Below, in pieces: positions 23,901 through 36,300 of a stretch of 64,000 nt of DNA. Location: the NCBI RefSeq assembly GCF_018143015.1, contig NC_054741.1, forward strand, positions 63,834,697 to 63,898,696, written 5' to 3'. Origin of the DNA: Lytechinus variegatus (Eukaryota > Echinodermata > Echinoidea > Temnopleuroida > Toxopneustidae). A program made the translations under genes and the position numbers. The notes below the pieces were generated by a model. That model was given only the letters and a program-made list of their open reading frames with translations. It was not told the origin of the DNA and did no database searches. The stretch's first letter is position 1, and each line of letters begins with the position of its first letter.

Positions 23901-24201
23901 CGAACGCGAGGTTGTTGAAATCCTTCTCAAGTTGTTCTCTTGGTGGTAAATCAGGTGGTAACTCGAAGTGATATTGGACGGAGGTGCGAAAGTCATCCTT
24001 CTTGAATCCTTTGGTTCCGGCGTAAGAGCTGGTTAAGATGGTGATCTCGTGGCCGCGCTGTTGAAGGTGTCTCCCAATGGCGGCCAAACCCAGGGCATGA
24101 CTGCTGGCCATCGGCATGGTTATAGTTATGATTATCTTGGCACCCATAACCAGAGGAGCCGTACTGATGATGAGTAGAAGTGATACCAAGCTTAACTTCA
24201 T
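17967..24201 (-). CDS. UDP-glycosyltransferase UGT-B (5 exons, 525 aa)
   Basis: Second UGT of the tandem trio, in the same direction and with the same exon plan as UGT-A. Coding exons are 23341-24201, 20528-20584, 19616-19781, 18596-18815 and 17967-18240. Splice sites are GT-AG, the phases are 0, 0, 1 and 2, and the frame stays open. The signal peptide covers about residues 1-20. Likely catalytic residues are His35 (SSHALGL) and Asp146 (LIGDAF). The microexon reads FVEGSGEHGF. The donor signature is YHGGLAGIYEAI...PIFAEQ, with Glu where UGT-A has Asp. The C-terminal helix is followed by CCKRCISCC and the tail KTKLE (KxKxx). It is longer than UGT-A only because intron 1 (20585-23340) holds a repeat array of about 1.8 kb; a SINE lies in intron 3. 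It looks intact; substrate unknown. Confidence 0.93.
19335..19550 (-). mobile_element. tRNA-derived SINE (UGT-B intron 3)
   Basis: The minus strand has a tRNA-like head with TGGTGTAGTGGTTATGACTC (A-box region) and GGTTTCGAATTC (B-box-like), near 19488-19548. A less conserved body follows, ending near 19335. It is not a functional tRNA: the acceptor stem does not close. Confidence 0.5.
21444..23233. mobile_element. Non-autonomous hAT-like element with CG-motif array (UGT-B intron 1)
   Basis: Ends CGTAGGCGGATCC and GGATCCGCCCTTG are near inverted, and CTATAG flanks both sides (21438-21443 and 23234-23239). After a G/C-run and an A/G-rich stretch come about ten modules of 110-200 bp. Each is AT-rich apart from a CTCGCGCTTCGCGCTCG-type core, for example near 21669, 22783 and 22887. 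No transposase was seen. A related 5' part occurs at 49510-49915. The hAT label rests on end sequence and is tentative. Confidence 0.6.
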
Positions 24202-24808
24202 TGTGTTACTGCATCACTTTCTTCAGGTTCGATATTGTGGGGTTATATCTTTCTCTTATCTTCTGATTCCTCTCCTGAAGAAAGTACATGGTAATAAAAA
24301 AAAGCATTCATAATCTCTAAATAGTTGTAACAGCTGGATTAAAACGCTCTTTGCTTGAGGATACAAAGTGCTGCTCTTATTACACTGGATAAAGCTTCTC
24401 TACTGAACCCGGTCAATATAAGCTCCTCCCTATTCTTAAATCGTCACCATTTTTTATCAATTCAAACAACATTTTGAAGACCTATAATCTCTCATGTACA
24501 CTAGACTTATATCGAGAAAGTATCTGCCGGTTAATTCATATAGGCCTATATTCAATGGGACGGCATCTCAGAGCCGCTTTGTATCTTAAAAAAAAGGTGC
24601 AATAGAAATATATTATCATTACTATGGAATGACCCTTCGACCCTGAGCCAATCGCTTGATCCATGCTTCTACAGGACCTTCCTTCCATATCAGAGCCGAA
24701 TCTAGAGAAGGTTAGAACCAGGTAACCCCGGGCAGGTAACCTTCAAACCTACACCTCAAGGGCTGCAAACCAAGAGTGCATGATGGTATGGTGATTTTTG
24801 CTTTGTCA
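24202..24808. other. 5' flank of UGT-B
   Basis: Upstream region of UGT-B. The minus strand carries a weak TATA-like CTTATATTG near 24414-24422, about 215 bp before the ATG. A fragment near 24356-24385 (GAGGATACAAAGTGCTGCT) also occurs near 54993-55011 and is a dispersed-repeat piece. Confidence 0.35.
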
Positions 24809-24816
24809 CATTGGGG

Positions 24817-25593
24817 CAGGGGCGTCGATCCATTTTTCAGATGGGGGGGGGGGAATCATCAACTTTCCAAAGGCAAAGGCAATATATATATATATATATA
24901 TGACTCATGAGATAGAGACACATATCTCAGCAACAAATCAATGCGAGCGCGAAGCGCGAGCTGAATTTTTTTTAATATACTGACCTGATAACAGAAAAAA
25001 GGTGTTTAGGACTGTTTGTAGTAATTCATGAGAATACACTACACAGATAATGCGAGTGCCAAGACCGAGCTGAGACTCAAGCATTTTTGATACCAATTAT
25101 TAAGATGGTTATTTAAAAAACAAACAATGGATGCGAGCGCGAAGCGCGAGCTGAAAATTTTGATATTTCGATCTGAAAATATTGAGTTTTTAATAAAGAA
25201 CAAGATAAATAAAATAAGATCCAACAAAAGATTATTGCAAATCGAAGCGGGAATTCTTTTGGGGTTTAAAACTGAAAACGGGTCATTTTGTTTATCTATT
25301 TAATCATGAAAAATAAGGATTTTGCTATAGAAATAGTGCGAGCGCGAAGCGCGAGCTGAAAATTTATATATTCCAATCTGAAAATCAAACATTTTAAGCA
25401 CGATTTTAAATAAAGAATGAGTTGTGTATCTCAGTCTCGCTTGCTGATTTCTGTGTAACATCACAATCTTATTTTATTTTTTGCACATGCGGAATTATTG
25501 GGGAGGGGGGGGGCAAAACGATATGTTTGCCCCCCCGAATATTTACATTGGTGGGGAGATGCCCCCCCCCTGCCCCCATGATCGACGCCTCTG
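24817..25593. mobile_element. hAT-like element with CAGGGGCGTCGATC ends
   Basis: Ends CAGGGGCGTCGATCC and GATCGACGCCTCTG are inverted. The 8-bp CATTGGGG flanks both (24809-24816 and 25594-25601), the duplication size expected of hAT elements. Inside are AT-rich modules with GAGCGCGAAGCGCGAGC cores, inverted relative to the array at 21444-23233. A sister copy lies inverted at 49916-50714. No transposase was seen. Confidence 0.72.
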
Positions 25594-25708
25594 CATTGGG
25601 GAAGGGATTATCGGCACATTTGACATCCTATATTCGAATAGCCCCATGTTTTGGTCAACGAGAACAAAGTTTTTGACAAATCGAACCTCTCTCGAACTGT
25701 CAAAGTTA

Positions 25709-25989
25709 CAGGGCCGTCGCCAGGGGGGGGGGGTGCGGAGGGTGCGAACGCACCCCCCTTCAGAACCAAAAAAAAAATAAATAAATAAAAAAAAAAATAA
25801 TTAAAAAATAAATAAATAAAAAAAAAAACCGGAGGGGGGGGGTAGGGATACTTGAGGGCTCTTTTGAAATAGATCTGGCCGGCGGGCTATATAACTGCCT
25901 GAAATTGAGTTAATACGTTGTTTTTTGTGTTTTTGTGGGTTTTTTTCATAAAAAGCACCCCCCCTAGAAAAAAGCTGGTGACGGCCCTG
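25709..25989. mobile_element. Short TIR element with CAGGGCCGTC ends
   Basis: Left end CAGGGCCGTCGCCAG, right end CTGGTGACGGCCCTG. AGTTA lies outside both (25704-25708 and 25990-25994). The inside has A- and G-runs and no ORF. Its right half was later copied in the tandem duplication at 25829-26438. Confidence 0.6.
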
Positions 25990-26438
25990 AGTTACAACCG
26001 TAAAACTGTTGCAATCTTTTCAATCTACACCGACACATAATCTATATGGCGCCCGTTGGGCCTTTCCAATTAACCCACATCTACTATATTACGCCTTAAT
26101 CTGTAGCACATTTCAAACTTTAAAAAAAAAAAACCGGAGGGGGGGGGTAGGGATACTTGAGGGCTCTTTTGAAATAGATCTGGCCGGCGGGCTATAACTG
26201 CCTGAAATTGAGTTAATACGTTGTTTTTTGTGTTTTTGTGTTTTTTTTTCATAAAAAGCACCCTCCCTAGAAAAAAGCTGGTGACGGCCCTGAGTTACAA
26301 CCGTAAAACTGTTGCAATCTTTTCAATCTACACCGACACATAATCTATATGGCGCCCGTTGGGCCTTTCCAATTAACCCACATCTACTATATTACGCCTT
26401 AATCTGTAGCACATTTCAAACTTTAAAAAAGGCAAAAT
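25829..26438. repeat. Direct tandem duplication, period ~305 bp
   Basis: The block starting CCGGAGGGG at 25829 is repeated almost unchanged from 26134. Each copy contains the right half of the CAGGGCCGTC element plus about 140 bp of its flank (ending near CAAACTTTAAAAAA). Few differences and A-runs at the junction suggest a recent slippage or unequal exchange event. Confidence 0.75.
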
Positions 26439-27494
26439 GTATGCATGTTTGTGAGCAATCTTATTAGAAACGACTCATGTCATGATTATGAAATGGGGTG
26501 AATATGCGTAAGATTTAACCCTATAGTGTCCACAATCATTTCATGTCCATAAAAAACTTTCACACAGATCGTGTGTCTGAACTAGAGAGATTTTTAAAAT
26601 ATTTCATGTAATGTTATATGACTTATTGAAGTTTGCAGGCCCGATGTTCAGTGCCATTGAAGTTGAACAAGTTCTACCTTTCAAAATATCTATTACCACA
26701 AACAAAGCCTATATGTGAGTCACTGTAGCCCATTTCATTTTGTAATATTAAAGTTCAAGTCTCTAAATAATAATTGTTTTGTGTATCGTATTGATATAGT
26801 TGAGTAAGCTTACTTACCAATCCTGAAATTGCTGATCTACATGGAGATCTAAGTTATTAACTGCACGTTGAAGCTGAAAAATGAAGTTCATGGACGCTAA
26901 CGTGCATAAAGGCACTAAGAAATTGACTGTAGCTTGTACGTGAGCACACACTGAACTGCTGACCCACTGAGCATGCTGAGTAACACCGAATGCCACGGAT
27001 ATGCATTTTTTACATTCATGTATGACGTATCCGGGTATGTAATACTACCCAGTTTCCGATAGTTGTTCGGGAGGGGGTGGGGGGGAGGGTTCCAAGAAGG
27101 GGTAGCTAATCGGGCGGAATGGGGTATGAGCCGAGTCGGCAAATGATTTGTAAGAAAATTTGAAATTCTAAATTTCTTTTTAAGACATGGAGGTGGCAGA
27201 ACAGGCCCGACACAACTCAACACGGCAGAACATAATAGGGCACTCTTGACATAGGAATGAGTAATATTTATCATTCTTTCGATCGACTGAAACAAACACA
27301 ACAAAGTCCAAAATTATCATGATCAAATACCCTCAAGCTTCTATTTTTTACGATAACATTTCACTTTTCAAACAATGGAACGTTTTAGAAATGATGTGTA
27401 TTTCACCGAGAGAGAGAGAGATGAGAGGGGGAAAGAGACAGCTAGAAGGGGGAGAAAGAGAGTAGATACATTCTGCATGTTCTGGTTACCCATT
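26439..27494. other. No gene recognised
   Basis: Spacer between UGT-B and UGT-C. It has a GA-run near 27408-27420 and a G-run near 27068-27088. The open frames here carry no recognisable motif. Confidence 0.45.
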
Positions 27495-27949
27495 GAAGGT
27501 CAAACCCACCCCCAAAATATTGAAGTTTCTCTTATTTTTCACAAAATCTGTGATATGTACAACTCAGTGACATGCAAATTAGACAGTCGATGATATCCCT
27601 CACTATTTTTTTTTAATTTTAATTATATAATAATTATTTTTTTTACAGATTTGACAGTAAGAATCAACTTGACTGAACCATATAGTATTAAACAAATGCT
27701 AATTGCAAATGTTTAGGGAGGGATTAATTTTTGTTTTACTTGAACGGAAAAAATATAATATTTCAAATACAAGAGAAATCGCAAGTAGATGACATCATCA
27801 GTCTCCTCATTTGGATACCGACCAGGATGTGCATATATCTGTTTTGTGAAACTGAGCGAAATTTAAAAATGCCAAAACTTCCTTATATTACATCCGATTT
27901 TGGTGAAATTTTCAGTGTTATGTTTTTGTTTGGTGGACTTGTCCGTTAA
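27495..27949. mobile_element. TTAA MITE family 1, shortened copy
   Basis: Ends GAAGGTCAAACCCACCCCC and GGTGGACTTGTCCGTTAA, more diverged than other copies and lacking part of the left half. The internal ATCCGATTTTGGTGAAATTT module is present. Confidence 0.65.
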
Positions 27950-29038
27950 GAACCTGAGTAGAGAGTGGAATATGTCTTCGTCATAATAAAGGACACGTGT
28001 ATGGGATTGAAAAACGCATTCAAAGTCTGGGGACTCATCAACCGATCCACAACGCCTCTCTTCATAAAAAATATAAACATTATACCAAAAGTAATACTGT
28101 TCACTAAAACAAATGGCCCAACTTTTTAACGAAACGAGTTTGAGTAAAACTACTTACATCTATTAGAAGTACATCTTTTGACTAACGAGTACTACTTGAA
28201 TTTATCCGTCAAGTCATATAGGAATGAACAGACATGATATGAAATTGCCAGTTGTAAATGTTCACTTGTACCATACTGAAAACAGGGGAAGAAAAGCGAA
28301 GAAAAGGGGAAGAAAGTAGAAGGTATAATTGAGGGAGGTCTTAGTCGTATAACTGTAATATCCTTAATATATACAATTAAGAAAAAAATTACGTCATATT
28401 GTGCTTGTCTTACCCCACCCTCATCACCCGCTTCGCTGGTACCACTCTTGCATACAATAATTTAAGGTGGTTCTTGATAATCTGGAAGCTTGTCAGAGGC
28501 AAACTAGGGATAGCAACAAACATTGTATGCATGCAAACCGGGTTCTAGATAAAAGAAATCAAAGAATACTTAACAGTGGCCGTGGACATGGTGAAAGGGA
28601 TTTGAGAGTAAGGGGTGGTTGAACATACAAATATGCACATTTAGATGGTAATAATCACGTTTTTATACGCGGTTTCTGGAAAAAAAAATGGGGCTGAAGC
28701 CCGCGCAGTCCCCCCCCCCCCCCGGGTAAGCAGCCACTGACTAAACTGCTCCCAGAGGCCCACGTACGTGAACCATCAGGTGAAATGTAAATGTATATAT
28801 AATGGATGTCTTATTTTGCAAAACGATCCAAACCCTCAAAAATAGTAAAATTATAGTGAAAAACTCGATTACATTGTCTATTTTTTTATTATGATTTCAT
28901 GCAGTTTTAATATCAAATAATTCAAATCTTGTAAGATTTGTTTGATCACGTAATAAAACTTAATGCTTACCCCTTAAGAAATATAATAAAAAATATATAC
29001 AAAGTTGTTAACAATACAATCATATTTAACTGCATTTC
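27950..29038. other. No gene recognised
   Basis: AT-rich spacer with a C-run near 28711-28723. No repeat ends or coding frames were recognised. Confidence 0.45.
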
Positions 29039-29619
29039 TTAAAGGGATTGTCATGATTGTGCGGGCTGAAATTATGTACAGTTTATTAAAAAGAGTAGAA
29101 TTCACTGAGCAAAACGCCGAAAATTTCATCAAAATCGGATAACAAATAACAAGGTTATTGAACTTTTAAATTTAGCAATATTTTGTGAAAACAGTCGTCA
29201 TGAATAGGTGGCCTGATGATGTCACATCTCCACTTGTTCTTTTGTATTTTATTATATGAAATTAGGTTTATTCAATTTTTTTCCTCCAACAACTAGAAAA
29301 ATTGGACTGACAACTGATAGTGCATTAGATATGCATTGCTGCAACTTATTTAATTATAAGGGAGACCTATTATTCACACAAGTATGAAAAAATATGATTT
29401 TATGTAATAGCATAAGAAAACGGAAAGTGGAGATGTGACATAATCAGCCCACCTAATGAATATTCATGACGACTGTTTTCACAAAATATTGCCAAACTTA
29501 AAACTTCAATAACTTTATTATTTGTTATCCGATTTTAATGAAATTTTCGGCATTTTGCTCGGTGAATTCTACTCTATGTATTAAGGTAATAATATTTTCA
29601 GCCCGGACCATCCCTTTAA
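29039..29619. mobile_element. TTAA MITE family 2, full copy
   Basis: Bounded by TTAA at both ends (29039-29042 and 29616-29619), with AAAGGGATTG at the left and CCATCCCTTTAA at the right. The inside is a loose palindrome around TTTCATCAAAATCGGATAAC and its complement. A partial copy lies at 47229-47609. Confidence 0.7.
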
Positions 29620-30348
29620 GACAATCTAAAGTCAAATTTTGATAAGATACGCTAACATAATTATTACAAGCTTTTGTAAAGATAATTATAGAATTCATAT
29701 CACCGAAAACATTTCACTCGAGTTCTGAAGAGAACATAGTCTGGTTTCTTTTTTAAGGTATAGAAACATAATTTCTCGAATACAGCTTATCAAATCTCTT
29801 ATCTTTCAAAGTTGACTAGATTATTTTGTTTTGGGCGTGCGAGAAAGCTTAAAATAATGGCTATACATTTTGATCATCCGGAAGAAGGTTTGTATTCACC
29901 CTGAGTTGTATTAGTGCACATATTGTGACAAATTATAGGAAAAAATGCATAGTGGAAAAATGATTAGAACGGCGCTCATTGTCCAGGCGGTAGTAACTTT
30001 TCCATCCAATGGTAACTTCCATCGCATTCTTGAATTTGATTGGCTGTTGATCAATTGTGGTAATACCATTGGATGTCCAAGTTATGCAACGGGGTCCTTG
30101 TGTAACGTATCTTTCGATGCGTGGCGCTATGCCAAATAGACGCTTTAGTTTCAACTAAACAGTACCAGATAGACAACCTCACCTGAGTCGTGTATGGCAA
30201 AATGTAGATCAATACCTTGACAAAGGACATGCGCTGCCTACAGTGCCGTAATAGGATTTGACCCCGAACTTTGTGGAGTAAGGGTCCTGCGAAATATCTA
30301 CTGGAGCACAGCACCTCTGCAACGCCAAAATGTCAATTCTTGAAGTTA
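29620..30348. other. 3' flank of UGT-C; unassigned
   Basis: Contains the probable 3' UTR of UGT-C. Short ORFs on both strands near 29930-30310 overlap each other and show no known motif. Confidence 0.35.
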
Positions 30349-33300
30349 TTATTCAACTTTTATTTTCTCTCTGTTAAAGCAACAAGCGATATATCGTTTA
30401 AAACATGAAACGAGAAGGAAGGCGATAACGAGTGCGATCCCGACGATAAAAGCGAGGACGTCGATGGAATGAAGCTGGATAAAGTTAAGCTCCAAGGCTC
30501 TGGTTCTCAGGTGTGACCCTCCAAATTTGAGGATGTGTTCAACCCAGTAGACCACAACATCATCTGGATTGGACTGGGTATCTCTGTAGATTCTAGAGAT
30601 TCGTTGGACGTTTTCTTTGTAGCTGGAAAATAAAAAGAAATTACAGTATGCCGTAAATATGATCTTCTCCCTCTATTATGATTATATGCGAAGTAAACTA
30701 AATCGACTAAAAAGAAATTGGCCACTGAGGAAAACGTATGAACATGAGAATATTGGCCTTCTACCCCTCCCCCTTATCGTATGATCTCACATGTTAATTG
30801 GCAGCAAAATGAAAATATATGAAAAATTGGCCATTCTGTGTCTCTTCCAACGTTTTATAACTTAGAAATTCAAAGAATATGGCAAAATACATCTATTATC
30901 GGTTGATCTGAACTACAAGACTTTACCGAAAAAACCCTCTCTTTCCATTATCGAAATACATAACTGATAGAGCTATGTCATTGAGCAAAGCATCCGAGTT
31001 TCTACCATTCTCCGAAGAACATTTTCTCTTCTGTTCACCCGAGAGCCGTACGCGACTGAGCGTCCGTCCAAACATAGGTCAATGGTCCAAAGAGCTGGAA
31101 GCTTGAAGCTTTTCTTTTCACGCATCTAGTTCTACAACACGTGGTTAGACTATGTTTACGAGTGAGACAGAATGTCCTCGGGTTGAGGTCAGCTATAGGT
31201 CGCACGCGACAGAGATCTGTCACTTCAGGTCGCACGCGACTGGGTGTCTGGCCCAAAGGTCTGGCCTTACCATTATGTAATAGAAGGAAAATCTCTGTCT
31301 ACGATCGGATTAAGTCTGACTTCAGCTGAATGCAAGGAGGACACGCAGGTAATCAGGATGAAAACAAGATCGTGAACTACGCCAAGAGCTGTGCGATTTC
31401 AATTTTCTGACACACCTGAGACGGCTTAGCTTTGCTCGCCATTTAGGCCTACACTGAATATCCAGGTAGGAAAGTACAAAGAAATAAAATCTTAATTCGT
31501 GAAGATATGATAGTGTCCAATCCCAAATGAAAAATGTATATCAAAATGAAGCAAAACATTGTTATTTTTTTTTTCGATCGGACACTAAAGCTGTTAGGAG
31601 GCATAACGTCGCAGCTCATCGTTATTCGGTCAAACCAACTTGTCAGCCCTCTTTAAAGGTCAAGTCCACCTCAGAAAAATGTTGATTTGAATCAATAGAG
31701 AAAAATCAGACAAGCACAATGCTGAAAATTTCATCAAAATCGGATGTAAAATAAGAAAGTTATGACATTTCAAAGTTTCGCTTATTTTCAACAAAATAGT
31801 TATATGAACGAGCCAGTTACATCCAAATGAGAGAGTCGATGATGTCACTCACCCACTATTTCTTTTGTTTTTTATTGTTTGAATTATACAATATTTCAAT
31901 TTTTAAGAATTTGATGATTAGGACCTCCTTGCCTGAAGCACAAAATGTTAAAATAATGAAATTCCACGTGTTCAGGGAGGAATGAAACTTCATTTCACAT
32001 GACAATGACGAGATAATCAAAACATTTCATATTTCATATAATAAAATACAAAAGAAATAGTGAGTGATGGCATCAGTTCCCTCATTTGCATACCGACCGA
32101 GATGTGCATATCACTGTTTTGTGAAATGAAGCGAAACTTTAAAATGTCATAACTTTCTTATTTTACATCCGATTTTGATGAAATTTTCAGTGTTATGCTT
32201 GTTGAATTTTTCTCTTTTTATTCAAATCAAGTTTTTGTTGGGGTGGACTTGTCCTTTAAGAAGCTAGATCCGCCACCGTAACCCTTTCGTGATTGTACCA
32301 TATCCCCTGCGCCATCGGATGCATTGTTATCATTGGTGAGCTCTGAGGATTCTAGTTGTGCTCGGTATCTCTTCCCGATAAATTATCATTCTATAGGAGT
32401 CGAAATAGAGTTCATAGCATAACATAATATAAGGCAGGTGTTTCATAAAGCTGTTGGTAAAGTTACGCACGACTTCACAAAAGACTGTGGAACATGTTCT
32501 ATGTTTAGGTGCTATAAGTCAGATATATAGGGATATATCATTCAGCACAAGAAGGGGTCATGCGTAAAGTCACCCTAACTTGCGAACAGGTTTGAAGTTC
32601 ATGGAACACACACCTGAACCTGGTACGCATTGGTGAAGCGACATTTGCTCCGGCGGCAATTGCTCCGGGCTTTATTTCGTCTGAGGTATAGGGTTAGGGT
32701 TGCAACCCAGCGGAGCAATGTCATGGAGAATATCTAATATTGACTGAAGTATTACAGAAGTTCAATGAGGTTCAGCGGGATTAGAAATCCGGACCTACCA
32801 AGAACCTACCTTGGATTTGAAAGTACCTCCGTCACCACAACGTTGACTGTCTCGTAAGAGATCGCATCCTTCTGAAGCCGTTTCCCTATTCCTCTGACGA
32901 CTACCTTGACAGCATTAGATTCTTGTTCAGCAAATATTGGCATGATTACCATGGGAACAGCGTGATAAATGGCCTCCAAGATTCCTTTAGCGCCACCATG
33001 GTATACCAACAGTCTGGCTTTTGGGTGACCTAGAGTTCATGATATCACAAGATATCTGTTTTATATTTGATCTTTGATTATGATCGGGCTATTGGTGACC
33101 TAGAATTCGTGATCTTGCAAGATTCTGACTGCTTGATCTTTGATTTGATATGATATTTGAATATCTATAATATTATATTTATCCTCAATGCTCAATGCAA
33201 TTTCTTATTTGATTTTGATATTTGATATCTTATTCAGCATCTATTGTTCTTATAATGATTTTTAGTAATGAGCTGGGTAAATACTTAAACGCATGTCAAC

Positions 33301-36300
33301 CAACTTGCACGAGTTGGATAAACGGGAATATGAGATGATGGAAAACCAATTATTACCAACAAGGTCATTTTGCGGTATCCAGTCGACCAACATTGTGTTG
33401 TTACCAAGGTTACGAGGGCGTGGTCCGGTATAACGCCAGATGACTCTCTGTGGAAGCTCGCTGAAGACTCTCGCAAAGGCTTCGGTCATTTCTGGGTTAG
33501 GAAGCTCAGTAAAATGAGTACCCTAAAGGAATCAAGATTGACAGAACAAAACAGAGTATGATGTTTGAAGGTTTGCATGGTGGCATGTACAATTGCTGAT
33601 GTGGTTTACGGTACACCATGTGGAGTGTTATAGAAACAGTGGATAGAAGAAGGGGATAGGCGAGAGAGTGGAGATTTGAGAGTAGAGTATTCTTTCTTGA
33701 AAATAGTCCTGAAAAGGACTGTAAACCAGAAGGAATGTTGAGTGAGAACAGCTTGAGTAGTAGAGCTGGTGAGGAGATGCTGGCTTGAGTCGGCGAGTAG
33801 AGATGATGAGTAGTAGAGAGACTCGACGTTTCGGACAGGTTGACTGTCCGTCTTCAGAGTATGAATTCAATCTTAATTTCTAAAGTTTTGAAGGATCTTG
33901 TCATCATGTACATTGGCATACATATAATATGTGAATGAGTGTATAACTTAATAAAAAGTTTTCAACAATAAAATTAATAATAATAGTATACTGAAGATGA
34001 TAATAATAATAATGGTAATGATGATGATGATAATAATGATACATTGTGACTTATATAAACCCACTATGTAGAGTGCTCAAGGCACATGAAGAAATTAAGA
34101 AGTAAAAAGAAAAGTTTTATGAACATTTTTAAAGACTCAACAGATTTTCAAAAAATCTTTTCCCCAAAATTTTTTTGAAACTTTAGAACCACAAGCAAAT
34201 AAGATGCTGAAGAGCGTAGAGATCAGATCTAGTTGATATGTAATGATTGAAAAAAGGAAAGATTTAACACTACTCACTAAAGAGAACACAATAAATCCAT
34301 GTTCGCCGGATCCCTGGACGAAGCTTTCGAAATCCTTCAGAAAATGACAGAAAAGAGGATTAATCATCAAAATAATAATAAAATTATCTCCAAAAATGTC
34401 TTGTTCGTGGAGGAATAGATCATTTTTAATTACATTAAAATATTTATTTCATTAACCATATAACCGTTTCAAAACCACATAAAAGCCAGCAAGCTTATTA
34501 TCCTTTTTTAATCCAGTATTTATGACTTACCACAATCACAATGGCTACCCTCTCTTAATAGTAAATACTAGCTGTTTTGACTTTTATAAAACTGCCGTAT
34601 TTCCATTTTGCCCACATGGTCAACTTATAACTTTTATCATTAAGTGGGTCTTCACATAAGCCTTGCTCAAATAAAATTATCGGCCCGACAAGACGTAAAT
34701 ATTTTTCATTTATTGGTTTCCGCAACACTTTTTCATAAGAACATTAACAAACAAAATACAATAATAATATACATATAACTGAACAGCAAAACATAGAAAA
34801 AAAGTGCATTTTTTATTGAAACATCGATTATTAGAAGGTTGCAGGGGTTGGCACTATAAGCAAAGCTTGACTGCGTGGCAACCCCAGAAAACGATAATTA
34901 TTATTCTTACTACATATCTAACGTAAGGGTGCAGGTGCATAATGGCGGGGGAGGGGGGGGGGAAGGCTTGGTCCTCATAATGTATGCTTCATTTCGATTC
35001 TTATAGTTGTTTTTTTTTCTGTTTTTGAAATCATGTGTTTCATGAGATATAGCATATTAACTTTGTGAATATTTATTCAATAATAGTGATTTAATACCTT
35101 TTTTGAAAGGAGAAGTGAATCTTAACTGTTTCATTGAACTTGGCAATGTATTCCATATGTCAGGCCCATGATGTCTCAGTGTTTTATGTGCTAATAGTGT
35201 TCTAGGATTTCTAAGTGAATATTCTGACAAGTCCGTGTTGGATATGAATGTAAGTTGTTATTGTATGAAAAGAAATCGGTAAATACAGAAGGAAGCAATT
35301 TGTAATGATATTCATACATAAATATTGATTTATTGAACTGCTGTTTCCATTTCTGAATGAGGGATCTCCTGAACAATGGTACACAAGTTATTGGCGGGTA
35401 ATTTTGGCTGCATATTTAGACCACTTCCATAGAGTGAAAAGTTTGCAAAGCAAGCTGTTATGATCAACCCAGAATAGCTGATTTGTAGTATCAGGGATGT
35501 TGTTGCGTATCCCTGGTAGTATCACGTAAGAATATAATGATCAAGGCCATTTGCCATATGTAGAACTTTTCCCGACAGATTTTTCTCTGGTATTTTCTTC
35601 TTTTTTCCACGAGATAGGGTACCAGGTCATGAAATTTGCCAATCTCTGACACGGACAGTCAGAGTGTTCCATGACATTTGCTCCGGCGACAGTTAGTCAG
35701 AGACCAATGCTTCCCAGACAATCAAGCTTTCACTTATACCATAAATCCTAGGATCTATGGTAGGATCCATGCCTATACTTTTAGAATTGGCATTTAATCA
35801 GTGGTGACAACTTTCATGAAACAACCTCAGTTTTAATATTTTCAAAAAAACAGATAAGTCGGGCATCAATTACCTTTTCGAGTGGCTCTGCGGGGGTATC
35901 CCCAGTATTTCCGACGGCCACCCAATTAGGGGCGGTGGGATGGGGGAAATCGAAAGCAAAGTTCGTCATGCACAGCCATAACTCTGCCCGACCTAGAAGA
36001 TCAGGAATGTTTTTCCCTGGAGCGATATTGTGCTTTATTTTGACCGTGTCCAAAGCTCTGAAATGGGTCCACCCGATGATGTTGATAAAAATGTGATGTT
36101 CAATAAAACTTAAAATGCGTTCTCCGAAAGACATCCTATTTGGCAGAGGGAAATTACCAAATGGTACGTACGACGGTGGCATGGGGATACCATACACGCG
36201 TTCGTTGAATAATGGATATCTCTCAGCAGTTGTAACCGCAATGTAGGGCAATCCAAGGTAACTACTAAGCAGCACGTCACAACTGTCAAAGGCATCACCG

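Noticed and set aside
23668-23949. Plus-strand open frame
   Set aside because: Antisense shadow of UGT-B exon 1; no motif of its own.
34839-34887. GGTTGCAGGGG...GGCAACCCC as a small inverted repeat
   Set aside because: Pairing is short and loose, with no flanking duplication; likely chance.
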